From Macrolepiota albuminosa (lineage: Eukaryota > Basidiomycota > Agaricomycetes > Agaricales > Agaricaceae), in assembly GCA_027475525.1 (NCBI GenBank), contig JAMWFC010000102.1, forward strand, positions 372,001 through 436,000: a DNA stretch of 64,000 bases. Reading direction: 5' to 3'. Made by a program: the position numbers and the translations under genes. Each line of letters starts with the position of its first letter. Positions within the stretch are counted from its first letter, which is position 1. This document shows positions 1 through 10,830 of the stretch, piece by piece. Under the pieces are notes generated by a model that worked only from the letters and a program-made list of their open reading frames with translations, searched no databases and had not been told where the DNA came from.

Positions 1-813
1 ACTTACTAGGTGCCACGCGGTACCGCAATTCTGCGAGGAAATCGTATAATTCACCGCACCTCAAGGTATCTTCATCCACATCAAAGAGCCGGGCGGGGTA
101 CTCGAATTCCTTCTCTGGGCAATTATGGTAGCATGCTTGAGAAAAATCCACGAAGAACGGTTTATCATCAAGGCATCTGATATTATAATCAAGACTGAAA
201 TCATTGTGTCTAATGCCGCTCTTGTGCATTTCGAGTAAAAGCTTGACAGCCTGAACACTTGAATTAAAAGTTACGTCAAGATTTTAACGACGGGAGCGAA
301 AAAAATTACTTACCCGAAGTCCGAAAGGCCACTACCCGTCGACCATTGCAGGTTTTCGCTTGAACCACAGTATTGATATACCATACAAGCACAATCAACA
401 AATACGTCACATGTTTTCCAATAGAGCTTGGTTTCATACAATCCATAGTTTCTTGGGACTCCTTTTCCATAGAGGGATTCGTTTCTGCATAAGTGGTCTT
501 GATAGAACTTTGCTTCTTGTTTGTAATTCTGGAATGTTTTAGAATAAGACTCTTCATCGCTACCCCAGAGTATCTTGACGACAACGTTACGAGGGGAAGG
601 CTCATTGGGCAGCGTGATCCTTCCCATGAAATGATATTCATCGTACTCGTATTGGAAGTATCCGTCGATGCCTTCGGTCACATCAACGATGGCAACAACG
701 CCTGGTTGCATGAGCTTGACGGAGCTGCTTTGAGGGAAAGTAACCTCATTGGAGGCTACTCCCTCTGGAAATGGTGATGAGGTGTCGGAAGAAAATTTGA
801 GTGTGAGAGACAT
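1..813 (-). CDS. Kinase-like fold protein, copy 1 (3' end beyond the window)
   Basis: Exon 1 is 813-314, followed by a 56-nt GT-AG intron and exon 2 at 257-7. A GTAAGT donor at 6-1 shows that the last exon lies outside the window. The protein resembles the protein-kinase-like/APH fold: a catalytic-loop-like HND (about H184, D186, with N192 five residues on) and a later VDF (D204) in place of DFG. I see no clear glycine-rich loop. Two more copies at 10831 and 12925 have the same start, the same two intron positions and phases (2 then 1) and very similar protein, so the family identity is firm. The biochemical role is inferred from the fold only. It reads divergently from the gene at 1982. Confidence 0.75.
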
Positions 814-930
814 CGATTGAGGTGACTTGAAAGTATTCGTTCTGTCGTTGACGTTGAACGCTGAAGCTTGAAGCGTTGAACGTCGAAAGTTGAAGGTTTA
901 TATATATTCAATGTGCTAGAGTTACGTAAC

Positions 931-1389
931 CAAAAAAGGACAAAAGACGTGAGTAAAAAGACAATGGGTCGGGAACTTTTACAATGCCCATTATTATTCT
1001 CGAGACTTTGAGATGAATTAATAAGTAGCCTCGTTCGAAGCTAATGCCTCTGTTGACGGTGATATGGTGTTGAAAGAGAATTTAAGTGAGAAGGCCTGAA
1101 AGTTATGGTCCTAATGTTACGTAACCAAAAAGGACAAAAGCGTACGCAATTGGTGCGACATGATGTGACAAGACACGCAACTTATGTAGAGTAATAAGAA
1201 TGATTAGTATTCAAACATGGACGTGTAAAGATGACTATATTGAAAGGGAGAACTTGGGTGTAGAGAGACAGCTTCAACACATAATGTGGCGAATTTGACA
1301 CTTTCATCGAAGCTTGAGAATAATAATCAATGGGCGTTGTAAAAGTTCCCGACCCATTGTCTTTTTTACTTGCGTCTTTTGTCCTTTTA
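931..1389. repeat. Imperfect inverted repeat upstream of kinase-like copy 1
   Basis: Bases 931-1006 reappear inverted at about 1313-1389 with roughly 90% identity, including a tract reading TGGGTCGGGAACTTTTAC in the left arm. The ~300 bp between the arms holds degraded copies of the start of the kinase-like gene. A TTACGTAA palindrome followed by CCAAAAA(A)GGACAAAAG occurs twice, at about 923 and 1119, so the promoter of copy 1 has also been duplicated in direct orientation. Confidence 0.7.
1030..1280 (-). pseudogene. Remnants of the 5' end of the kinase-like gene
   Basis: On the minus strand, about 1035-1100 aligns with the first ~25 codons of the kinase-like family (compare 12925-13000), but without a usable start or a continuing reading frame. 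A shorter second remnant lies at about 1235-1280. Both sit between the arms of the inverted repeat, which suggests abortive local duplications of the upstream end of copy 1. Confidence 0.5.
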
Positions 1390-1981
1390 TGGAGGTCACC
1401 CACTGTGATTCGCTTGTATTTCATCTTGTATTTGGCCGTTGTCATGTAGACTCGTTGTGTTCTAAGCATTTGTTTTCATCACCAATTTTCTTTTGTTGTT
1501 GACGGTTGCTAAACATAACAAGAATATGCACTTGATGGACTATAAGGTTCTTGACCGCTATTGTTGTCAATTACACCATTCAGTTCCTCTGGCTCAGGAT
1601 GACCAAAATTCCCTCTTTTCTACGAGGATGAACTCAATCGATAGAGTGAGTCAGGTCACACTCTATTCGCCAAAGTAAGCCATTCTTCTCAATTTTGTTG
1701 TTGCTCCGTTAGTAAGCTTGCTTTCAACGAGCATTACTGGTTGCCCAGGAAAGTTTTCCGTGTGGAATTATTGTTTTCTGGGCACCCTTGCCTTGTATTC
1801 TATTGTGTCGTGCATGACCAACGAATAATTGATGTGCAATTGTAGTAGTTCTTGGGCGACATATAAACTCTGAAATGTTTGTCGGAAGGCATCAACTGCC
1901 GTGCTTACAGCGCCCCTGCTCCTTATCATCAAGTTTTACTCGCTCTTAACATTCAGGTTTACTTCATTGACCTCGACATCC

Positions 1982-3113
1982 ATGCCGCGGCTCGTAAAAC
2001 TCGGATCCAAAGAGACTGGAATGGTGTCGCTTCTTGATCTCCTCGAGGCCCCTCGATATTTCAGTGATAAACCAGCCCCGATTTGTAGCGCTAAAAGCAC
2101 TTCAACTAATAGAGGAAAACTCAGTGTTCGACCTGTTCTTCAAAGCATTGTGCCAGTACCAGACCTGGTGGAACGACTGCACAAAGTGATGGAACCAGAG
2201 TTGGAAGGTATCCTTGTGCCAGCAAACAGTCAGTTTGTAGCCATCGTCCACCCTGTATCGACTACACTACCATTCAAACGACTCCACCATCTGGAGAAAG
2301 ACAACGAATCACAATTCGAGCAAGAAAACCTCGCACCAGTTTTTAAAATCATGGCATATCACATGGCTTTTCAACAGATAAAAGAAGAGACTGGTACGAA
2401 TCCTGAATATGCTGCCGTTTTCGAACGTTGGACTTCGCCGGATTTCCAAAAATCTAGCTTTCAGTTTTTCGCATCATCCAGTAAGTCACCGACAAATATT
2501 ACGGACTTCGGGATATATTCCTCCCTCTCGGCCAATCCTAAGACGAGTTGTTCTGGAAAATTTGCCATAAAGGCAGTGGTCGAGGTTAAAACCACCCAAG
2601 TACTCGCGGACGCGGTTTTCAAAGATGTCACCGGATGGTACCAAGATGGCGAACAGAGATATGTACCTGGACTGGCAATCCAGTATGTGTGGCCAGAGAA
2701 CGTTTCTAAAAACTCCACCAACAATGCTGGTGGCGCTGGTCGACGCATTGAACAGATCAGGGACAAGATCCTTTGTCAGGTGTGTCAATGAGTTATATTT
2801 ATTCACGCTCAACACCTGAAGGACATCAATGCAATGACAGATTTGGGGCCAGCTGATCCAGGAGAATGCCGAGTACGCCGTGCTAACAACTGCCACTTTT
2901 AGTTATTACTTCTTCAGACCACTTGATGGGCATGGGGATTTGTACATATCACCCCCCTACAAGACGGCTAACAATCTGGCGCTTTATGCGTGGCTATCAA
3001 CAGCATTCGAAGTCAATGGCATGAAAAAAGACATGATAGAGACTCCGCCTGTGAACAAAGATTGGTGGGACAATCTGCCTACTTTTGAAGCAACTGGTAT
3101 TCGGCCTGCGTAA
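1982..3113 (+). CDS. Unassigned protein, possible PD-(D/E)xK-like domain
   Basis: Exon 1 is 1982-2779 and exon 2 is 2841-3113, joined in phase 0 across a 61-nt intron; the protein is 356 aa. An upstream in-frame ATG at 1901 would add 27 hydrophobic residues, so the start is uncertain; 1982 was chosen because the conserved-looking protein begins there. The middle holds AVVEVKTTQVL (an ExK pattern) and, about 60 residues later, a segment IWGQLIQENAEYAVLTT followed by an aromatic strand. This order recalls the restriction-like nuclease fold attached to many agaricomycete kinases. That link is an inference; no active site is proven. It is divergent from the kinase-like gene and convergent with the gene at 3821. 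Confidence 0.6.
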
Positions 3114-3820
3114 GGATAATCTCCCATCAAAAACCCTGTATCCTTGCTGATTGAGCGTGTTTGTGAAGGACCCTGCCAAAGAATCAGTGGGATGCGACTC
3201 ATTAGACGACACGCAACCTTGCACATGAGGGAACGGCACAAGTGAATTTGGAAATGAGGAAATCAAGCTTTCGACCTTATTTGTATTTATTGTCCATGAT
3301 GAGCTCCTCCTGTATACAAAGAAAGAAACGAAGTACTATAAATCAGCTTTTCTGCACGATGAGCATGGAATAGAAATAACTTGAGGAGCGCTCCAGTTCT
3401 GCGACTGGTTAGACTTGTAAGGACAAAACACCATTCCTTGACGACAAGACATCTTGTTTAGGAGAGATGTTTATTGACAACACCTGCTTGGTACGAGTTG
3501 AGATGGGCCTTGCTTTCAAGTCCATTTGCCGTTGGACAAAGCATTTGCCACTTTTTTGCCGCGATCCATGGATGTGGTGGCGTATTTTTACCTTCAACAA
3601 TAGTAAAGCCAACCATTCAAGTAATTAATTTCCTTGCCTCGACACTCTTAGCATTCTTTCATTGGTCATTAACGTGTGGTGATTACCACACAATCTGCCA
3701 TGTTCAAATATAGTACACTGAACGATAATAAAATTAAGTATCCAAGTCGTCCACGCGCAAACTTCGAATCCAAAACATCTAAAACAGACAACACGGAAAA
3801 AAAGTACCAACCCGCTACTG
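3114..3820. other. Intergenic, convergent gene ends
   Basis: This lies between the 3' ends of two convergent genes. Several short open frames exist, but none has a plausible intron pattern or recognisable protein. I see no RNA gene here. Confidence 0.5.
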
Positions 3821-4948
3821 CTACCTCATCTGCGCATAACTATCATAGTTCGGGGTACTATGCGCAGCCGAACTCGAGCCCCCAATCGACGCACGCACAG
3901 CCGCATAGGGATCCGCATACTGCATCGTCCTACTCATCCTCGGGACCTCCTGTGCATGTCCTCCTCCTCCCTGCGTCTGCGCAAACCCACTGGGCGCCGG
4001 ATCCGAAAAGGCTCCGTACGCATCCATACTCGGTCTCCCCGCGTACCTATTCTCATCCGCGAATGGCGAGCCCGGATGCGTATTCGCATTATCGTCCGGG
4101 TCGGGGTCGTATCTCGACGGCACATATGCTGAAGACGCGGCAGGCTGTGTGGGCCGTGCTATGTGCGTGTAATCCTCCTCGTCGTAATCTTCGTGCGCGA
4201 GGTTGTCTTCAACATCATCAGGACGCGAAGGCACGCGGAAGGGTGGATCACGCGGTCCGCTGTGTGTGGTGAGCTTTCCTGAGCGCCAGTCGAGCACAAG
4301 GAGGACAAGCGATGCGGCCCAGAAGCCTGTTGACACGATATTAAGTATAATGGGCACACGAGGGGATGCAAGAAAGCTCACCAAACGCGAGCCAGAAGAA
4401 AATAGCTCCGGCCTTCTTGGAGCTGCAAAACCCATCCAGACCTTTCTTGAAATCGTCACCGAGGCTTTGGTGTGGATCATTATCTGGGTTCTTGCACCCC
4501 GGTTCTGTCCACGCGGATATCGTCACGATAAATCTAAGGAATATTCGAGTTTAGAAGAGCGGGTCCAAAACGGGAACAAGGCGAGAGACGTACGAGATAA
4601 GGAGGCTGGCAGCAACGCCTATGCCAGTGAGAATGAATCCAACGCGTACCTCCTTTAACGCACGCGCCAGACGAACTAATCTCTCGTGTTTCTCGTTTAC
4701 AACGGGAACAGCTAGCATAAACGCAGATAAAAATATGCCTAATATTGATATGAAGAGTGCAAAGCCCGTGAGACCAGCTATATAGGCGTATCTGAGGATG
4801 ATTTGCGCGAGAATTAAAGACACAACGTACATGGCCCGACGTTCCATTTTGCCTGGAACGAAGCTACACTCGCAAAACACGCCATTGCAAGAAAATCGAA
4901 GAAAATTTGGGAGGAATGGAACACAATGGCCGGCTTCGAGACGATCAT
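3821..4948 (-). CDS. MARVEL-like four-span membrane protein
   Basis: Exons are 4948-4831, 4777-4594, 4533-4382 and 4326-3821, with introns of 53, 60 and 55 nt; all phases close and give 319 aa. Stops precede the ATG in frame, which fixes the start. Four hydrophobic segments follow (FFDFLAMACFASVASF, a second through FALFISILGIFLSAFML, a third from GFILTGIGVAASLLIS, a fourth ending AASLVLLVLDW). A short Cys-containing loop lies between spans 3 and 4, as in MARVEL/Nce102-type proteins of eisosomes and secretory membranes. The last ~130 residues are a hydrophilic Pro/Ser/Tyr-rich cytosolic tail. Family assignment rests on topology and recognisable segments, not on a search. Confidence 0.8.
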
Positions 4949-5103
4949 CTAGGAAAGTCACTTCAGTACTGGAGTTTGGTGGGTGTCAAAGTATGAACCC
5001 ATATCCAAGGAACCCAAAGAAGTGGAAGGATGAGCAGGAGGACGAGTTCACCGCCAGTCGAGCCCATCGTCGTGCCATCCAAAGAACAACATGATTACGT
5101 AAA

Positions 5104-5349
5104 TCAGTAGAATGGAAAAGAATCCACAGTTGTCACTGTCCACGGCAGAGTGACCCCGAACGAGGCACAGAACGCGAAGAGAAATACCAGGAAAGGGTAT
5201 ATGGAAGAGCCGGAAAAAATGGACAGGGAACTCACGTTGTCATTGAACGCCATGCTATGCCCGTTGCCTATGCCTGCTGCTGATGTTTTAGTCTTGCCTG
5301 AGGGCGAAATACGCGCTACAAGGTCTGAGATTCCGTCGAGAACACCCAT
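5104..5349 (-). CDS. Possible small single-span membrane protein
   Basis: An 81-codon frame with a good start context (CCAGC before ATGGGT) encodes a polar N-terminus and one hydrophobic segment, PFLVFLFAFCASFGVTLPW. A GTGAGT sits after codon 38, but splicing there to the only acceptor (CAG near 5150) breaks the frame. A second frame at about 4974-5075 carries another hydrophobic stretch (ELVLLLILPLLWVPW) that cannot be joined with canonical sites. This may be a real small gene, or a two-exon gene with an indel. Confidence 0.35.
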   Translation of the reverse strand: MGVLDGISDLVARISPSGKTKTSAAGIGNGHSMAFNDNVSSLSIFSGSSIYPFLVFLFAFCASFGVTLPWTVTTVDSFPFY

Positions 5350-6673
5350 GCTGGAGGTATGAATCGGCGTTGGTCAAGTGCTGTGCTCCTCGCGACTAGC
5401 TCGTGGGCAAGACGTGTTTTGGGTTCAGTGGTAATCAGAATGTGTTAGCTGAAATTTAGTCAGAGATATAAGGGCGACGACTATGATTTGAGGAGAAGTG
5501 TGCGCAGTTGAACCTGTGTTCGAGTTTGATATGTTGAGAAACTGCGCCCAGGGCCACGTGCCAATCAGTGCCACAATTTGTGGAGACCAGGCTGCGGACA
5601 CCAGTGCACTACATATCCAATTGCATCCATGTTTTCCCTTAAAGTAGATTGAGATGGTCTGAACTCGGCTACTTCCATGCAATTCCAGCCACCTTTTTTG
5701 TCAAGACAGCAAGTAGCAAGTCTAATTACAGCCTTTCGGTTTTCAGACTCCGAGTTTGTCACCTCTTTCACTTGTGACACTTGATTGTTATATTTATGCT
5801 GCTCTCAACCACCTTATCGCTTGCAGACAGCTAATGACTGAGCCAACACTTTTGCTCTGGACTGTCAAACGACCTAGATCAACGAAGTTAACCATTACTT
5901 GCGATTTGTTTCTCTTGGTCTATCAGCTGGTTGTCTTCTGCTGTTTTACTCGGATCTCGTCTCACTCAGCTAGCTTGATTCTTTCCTGTGTACCTCGTTC
6001 TCATCAGCTGATCTCTCACAGTTGTCATGTCTTGCCTCGTCGCACAACCTTGGTCTGGGAACAAAACAGGAGAAAGTCAAATTATGATAATACAGCAATG
6101 TCTACCTTGATGTACCTTTGCATTATACTCAACTCCTACCTATCTATCGTCAACTGAATGAGTAAATATCTCTCCTCGATCTTATTCGAGATCCTGTACC
6201 TCTCAACGCAACGCATAGAGATCTAGTTCGCGCTGATGGTAGTCATTATGAAGACCGTGGTACTCCAGACATGACAATGATGGGTGACATTTTGCAATGG
6301 CTTGAGGCTGGAAAAGTGGATCCAGAAGCCAAGAAGCACTTGGTCAATAGCAATGGATAGTGTTTCTGTCTATAAAACAGGAACAGCATCTGAGCTTCTG
6401 GCATTACAAAAAAAAAACACGGTGCAAACCACCATTGAATTCTTGAGAACGTGGTGTTACCATATGTATTGGTATTGGTTGAACTCGACATGTGTAGATT
6501 TGTCCTAGTAGACCAAAGAGCGACTAATCTGTGCACCACTCAGAGTCAACAGCTCGAGTTATAACATTGACTGTTAAACTGTCGTTCACAAAACGACTAT
6601 CGTCAAACAGAGGCTATCGCCCGAACCACAAGAAAGAGGTCGACATAAAGAAAACTAATTAATGATGAAGCAA
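5350..6673. other. Long intergenic region
   Basis: No supported gene. Plus-strand 5756-6157 is open for 133 codons but looks like chance: no domain, no introns and ordinary promoter-like base composition. CpG content is normal, unlike the repeat islands. Confidence 0.4.
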
Positions 6674-7654
6674 TCAGTCGTACTTCCCTCTACTTGAACC
6701 CCAAGCCCCCTCTCTATCCCTTGATCGATGCCTACGGGAATTGTCAACGTCCCACCGCCGGCGGTCTCGTTCTCTTTCCCGCTCGCGCTCATCATCATAA
6801 TCACTCTCCACACGACCTAATTCTCGATTTCCAGGACCCTCCCGGCGCCTCTCCTCTGCGTCCCCATAACGCCGTCGTTCGTCCCACTTGCCTTCATACT
6901 TCCTCGGTCGTTCAAAAGATCGAGACCGTGCTCGAGAAGTCTCGATGCGCCGTGGTGAACGCGACCTATCCATTCGCTCTCTATATCCATCTGCTCTCCT
7001 CGGTGACCTCTCTCTGTCATGATACGACTCCCTCTCCCTATTCATATCATCCCTTCGTGGGATTGGCGACCGCGACCGCGATGGTGACCTATCCCTTACC
7101 CTCCTTGCTTCCTTTCTCGCTCTCTTCCCCTCGCGTCTCGCCTCTTTCCGTTTCCGCCTCTCCTCCTTCTCACGGGCTTTTGCTTCAGCATTGTCAATCG
7201 CCTTTTGCTTCGCGAGCGTAGGTGATGCAAGACCACCCGGGCTCGCGGCCGTAGCCGTCGGACTACCCGACGGTGCAGCCGTCTTTTTAGCAGGCTCAAA
7301 TCCTCTACTCACGCGTCAGTTGACAATTCAGGCTTAAATAGCAAAGAACGGACTCACAGAGCAACAGCAAGCGCATCTGCCTCGAGTTCCTTTATTTTCC
7401 GAATTTCTTCATCGCGCTCTGTCTGAGAACTATTTTTATCACGGTTATACCAATGAACATCCTTGTTCTTCTGCCACCGACCCGTCGGCGCGTTGATACT
7501 GTGTCCAAGGTAGTGCTTGAGATCATTTCCATTAATATCATCTAGAGAAGGTTTTGAGAGAAAGATTTACCTCGCGGTCTTTGTCTGCAGAAACATCAGA
7601 CCATTTGAATTCTGCTTGACCACCGCGGGTACCGCCTCGCACCGGTTCAAACAT
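6674..7654 (-). CDS. MMTAG2-family protein (multiple myeloma tumour-associated protein 2 homologue)
   Basis: Exons are 7654-7571, 7515-7358 and 7304-6674 (introns 55 and 53 nt); the protein is 290 aa. The N-terminus has the family signature: GGTRGGQAEFKWSDV, then YLGHSINAPTGRWQK and a WY about ten residues on. A basic Lys/Arg/Glu helix and a long RS/RE/RD-rich tail follow (about residues 130-290), as in splicing-associated nuclear proteins. The MMtag (kinase phosphorylation) domain is small and poorly characterised; a nuclear RNA-related role is inferred from the RS tail. The third exon uses the first of two overlapping AGs; the other gives an immediate stop. Confidence 0.85.
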
Positions 7655-8389
7655 TGAGAGAGGAGTGGGTCTACGTTAGTTCGTGACAAAGTGTGACGTA
7701 ACCAGTCTATCCACAAGTATAAATACTGTTTTTGTTGACCAAGGTTCTTTTTTTCAAGTTTTCTACAATGTTCGTCCTCCCTGTTAAGCACAATATCAAT
7801 CAGTCGGTGTTGTTAACGACTGAGGTGTTCCGCATTCCAAATCTGACAACACATAACTCAACTGTAGAGTTTTTTCTTTCTTTCTTTTTCTTTTCTTTTT
7901 TTTTGGAGTAGTGTTTTGGCCAGAGGAGCCACCACCTCTGAGCCATAGCAGACATGGATAATCCCTATGTGCTGGCACAAGAAGACTAAATCCTCTATCA
8001 ATACAATTCTGGGCAATTCAGAGATTTGTGCTTGAGTTGATTCCCTTCTATATTTGATTGGAATAAGATCACTAGAGCTGGCAATGCAGCAGGTGAGATT
8101 CCTGCTACACCACATAGGTAGCTGCAATAGAGTAGATGCTCTTTAGTAGCACTAGTATTATCATCAGTCCTTTTTAGAATGTATATCAGCAGAAAAACCC
8201 ATATAGGAGGTGAAAGCTGCAGTCAGTGCATTTGCTAGACCAAACCTATTGGCAACCAATAAGTGGTGGGTCTTGCAAAAGCACCCTTTAAGTTGACACT
8301 GTTAAAAAACTTCAGGAATGTAGACTGAGAAGCTTTCAATGACACTCTGAAAGAGTGCATCTCTATTCATCTGCTGATACAGCCAATCT
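7655..8389. other. Promoter side and start of repeat island 1
   Basis: The first ~200 bp is ordinary upstream sequence. A pyrimidine-rich tract lies at about 7868-7904. From about 8000 the sequence becomes AT-rich and poor in CpG and merges into repeat DNA. No gene is supported. Confidence 0.5.
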
Positions 8390-9366
8390 GTAAGGGTGAT
8401 GATAGGACCCCACACAGGCTAGGTGCATCAACAGCAGGCTCAGCATCAGCTCTGAACACCTTGCTGCATTCATTCCAAACTTGGCACACACAATTTATCC
8501 ATTTTAAGCCATTCCCAATGGCCATGCACAGCAAGCCACATACCCAATCAGTGATAGCACAGATGGCAGCTGGAATAACAAGTGACAGCAGGCATCATGC
8601 CATCGGCAAGCATTGACAAATGGCATCACTCAGGCAGCACGTGGTATCGCTAGCCAGCAGCAGTGCTTACAAGTTGGAATGATGGTATTTCCCCATGACT
8701 GACAGCTTGGTGTTTCACCTTGGCACCTGGCACTGCTTGGTGCCTTCTCTTTACTTGGACAGACAGCATTTTCATTAAACTCTCATTATTTAGTTTAATG
8801 CATGGTGACTACTTACATTCTTTTCAGTTCACCGCTCCTTGGTGATGCTTAGTCGCTTAGCAATGGTGAACTCATTCTACTATAAATATTTACCATTGTC
8901 ACTAGTTAGAACAGAACAGAGTACCCCAGTTTACACCCTTCAGTTCACCTCACAGTTCAGATTTCTTTTGAGCTGACTAAGTTTGTAGTTGCCAACTGTC
9001 TGAACACTCTTAGCCTGCTTGCTGCAGTTACGCTTATGGAACCTATGCACCTTGCACCTATGGCAGGCATCATGCAGCTTGGTCATTGCTAAGCCTCTAG
9101 TTTCCTTGCCATGTCCTCTGCTGCACTTACTCATATTTACATCCTCTTTTCACTCAGGTGTACTTTGTTGTTAGCACATCTTCCTTGCTGCCCATCCTTA
9201 CTGACCCTTGTTACTAATCTTCACCTAATCTTGCCATTCAACTCATTTCAGACTTGTTCTCTGGAAACTGCCCAGGACTCCCTCAACCCTTAGCATGCCC
9301 AACACATTATTTGTGTAGCTGTAAACTGTATCTGCTACTGATCTACTTTTGGGCATCATCAGTGAC
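8390..9366 (-). repeat. Dispersed repeat, inverted copy of 60876-62045
   Basis: Read on the minus strand, this block matches 60876-62045 through most of its length, for example the stretches around 8935-9090 and 61370-61530 and the ends near 8400 and 62035. The copy here lacks the ~220 bp insertion present at 61125-61345. No intact coding frame is present. It is probably a non-autonomous or long-dead element. Confidence 0.75.
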
Positions 9367-9494
9367 CTCTGGAGGTTATGGCTCAGTCATACAGCTGGCA
9401 GAGGGAGATCCAAAGTGATCTACTTTTGGGCATCATCAGTGACCTCTGGAGGTTATGGCTCAGTCATACAGCTGGCAGAGGGAGATCCAAAGTG
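9341..9494. repeat. Perfect 77-bp tandem duplication
   Basis: Bases 9341-9417 are repeated exactly at 9418-9494. The duplicated unit covers the junction where the dispersed repeat ends and the 9361-9811 repeat begins. Complete identity implies a recent event. Confidence 0.95.
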
Positions 9495-9811
9495 TATTAG
9501 AGTATATACTGACAATATCATAATAACTACTCATCTGGCAGAGGAAGGTCCAAAAAGAACAAGTCTAGAGATTCCCTATGCCAGGTTGGATGCTTCTGGG
9601 GCCTCTGAAGCATGGGAAACTGTACAGTACAAAAAAACCTTAAAAACTTGAAAATTGCCTAAACAAATAAGTGCACAAACAAAGCAGAAAAACTCTGGAC
9701 TTTGGAGGTCAGAAAGGCAAACTCTGGCTTATGTAAGCAATCTGGAAGCAATACTGAAGGGCCCACACTTATCTGAATGGTAGCTAAAGAACCAGAGCAC
9801 CTTAAGGGCTG
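9361..9811. repeat. Dispersed repeat, direct copy of 56037-56430
   Basis: From the segment starting TGACCTCTGGAGG through AGAACCAGAGCACC the sequence matches 56037-56430 at roughly 85-90% in the same orientation. At 10490-10660 the same element appears as a pyrimidine-rich piece that matches the minus strand of 56400-56560. The family is therefore broken and rearranged here. Confidence 0.75.
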
Positions 9812-10830
9812 AGAATAGTACCCAGTACATTATTGATTCACATGTTTTGATAATCTCCTACAATAATATTCTTAATGGATGGTCTGACCAATAAAGCCTC
9901 CCAATGTGTCACATGTAAATGGTAGCTTTCCAGTAGCATTGAATAACTCACATAGTGTCTAAAGTATTTTCTATATAGGCACACTCAGCCAGGGGTCAAA
10001 ACTCTGACCTTGTACTTGGAGGACTATGTGATCTCCTTAAAGACTGCAATGGTGTCAGCTGAGCCACTACAGCCTCTTGTCTTTATGTGTAAATATGTGA
10101 TCCAACTAAGCAGCTGCCCTGTCAATGTTCTTTAAGAAAGTAGCATCCTTTTTCATGCAAGTTTTTACTATGTTCTGATGTCTCATGGTCTAAAAAACAA
10201 TTACTATTCTCTTCAAGATGCCTGTTTTTGTCATTCTTGCTATTCAAGGCCTTATTCTGAATAGAAAAAGCATATATTATAGAATTCCAATTGTGAGCAA
10301 TCTATGAAGAATGACTAATATATCTGCTCTGTTGAGGGTGAGAACAAACAAGTACACATATTATCTTAGTCTTTTATCATTGATGAATATATTTTGGTAT
10401 CTAGAGTCAAATATAGATAATATAAATAAAGGGCCATTAAGTCTTTGATCTGGCAATCTACTGACAAAAAAGTGCAACAGTGCCAAGTAGTGTTTATGAT
10501 TCTGTCAGGGGACTCCTCATTTCTTTCCTCTTTCACTCCTTATTTCTTCACTCTTCTTTCATTCCTTTTCTTATTTCTTCTGTCATTCTCTTACTTTACA
10601 ATTTCTATTCTTTCAACATTTATCTATTAGTACTACTTTTAGCCTTTGAGGTGCTGCTGAGGGTGCTGCTGATGTGCACCTGTATATAGATAAGTTGGAC
10701 AAAGCAGTTGTGCCACTCAGGTTATGGCATTGTGTTCACAGTTACCCCTGTCACATGTTGTCACACTTGTCACTCCCGTGTGACACAGTAACAACGAATA
10801 CTTTCGTAACTGCTTTAGCTCCTTCAGTCC
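9812..10830. repeat. Rest of repeat island 1
   Basis: AT-rich, CpG-poor, no supported gene. The 10490-10660 part matches the minus strand of 56400-56560. The island ends just upstream of the start codon of kinase-like copy 2, so that gene may have lost part of its original promoter. Confidence 0.6.

Noticed and set aside
3676..4272. Plus-strand frames of up to 198 codons over the MARVEL-like gene
   Set aside because: Shadows of the Pro/Ser/Tyr-rich tail exon; the minus-strand model has four spliced exons with closed phases.
5756..6157. 133-codon plus-strand frame
   Set aside because: Composition looks random; no domain, and no consistent relation to neighbours.
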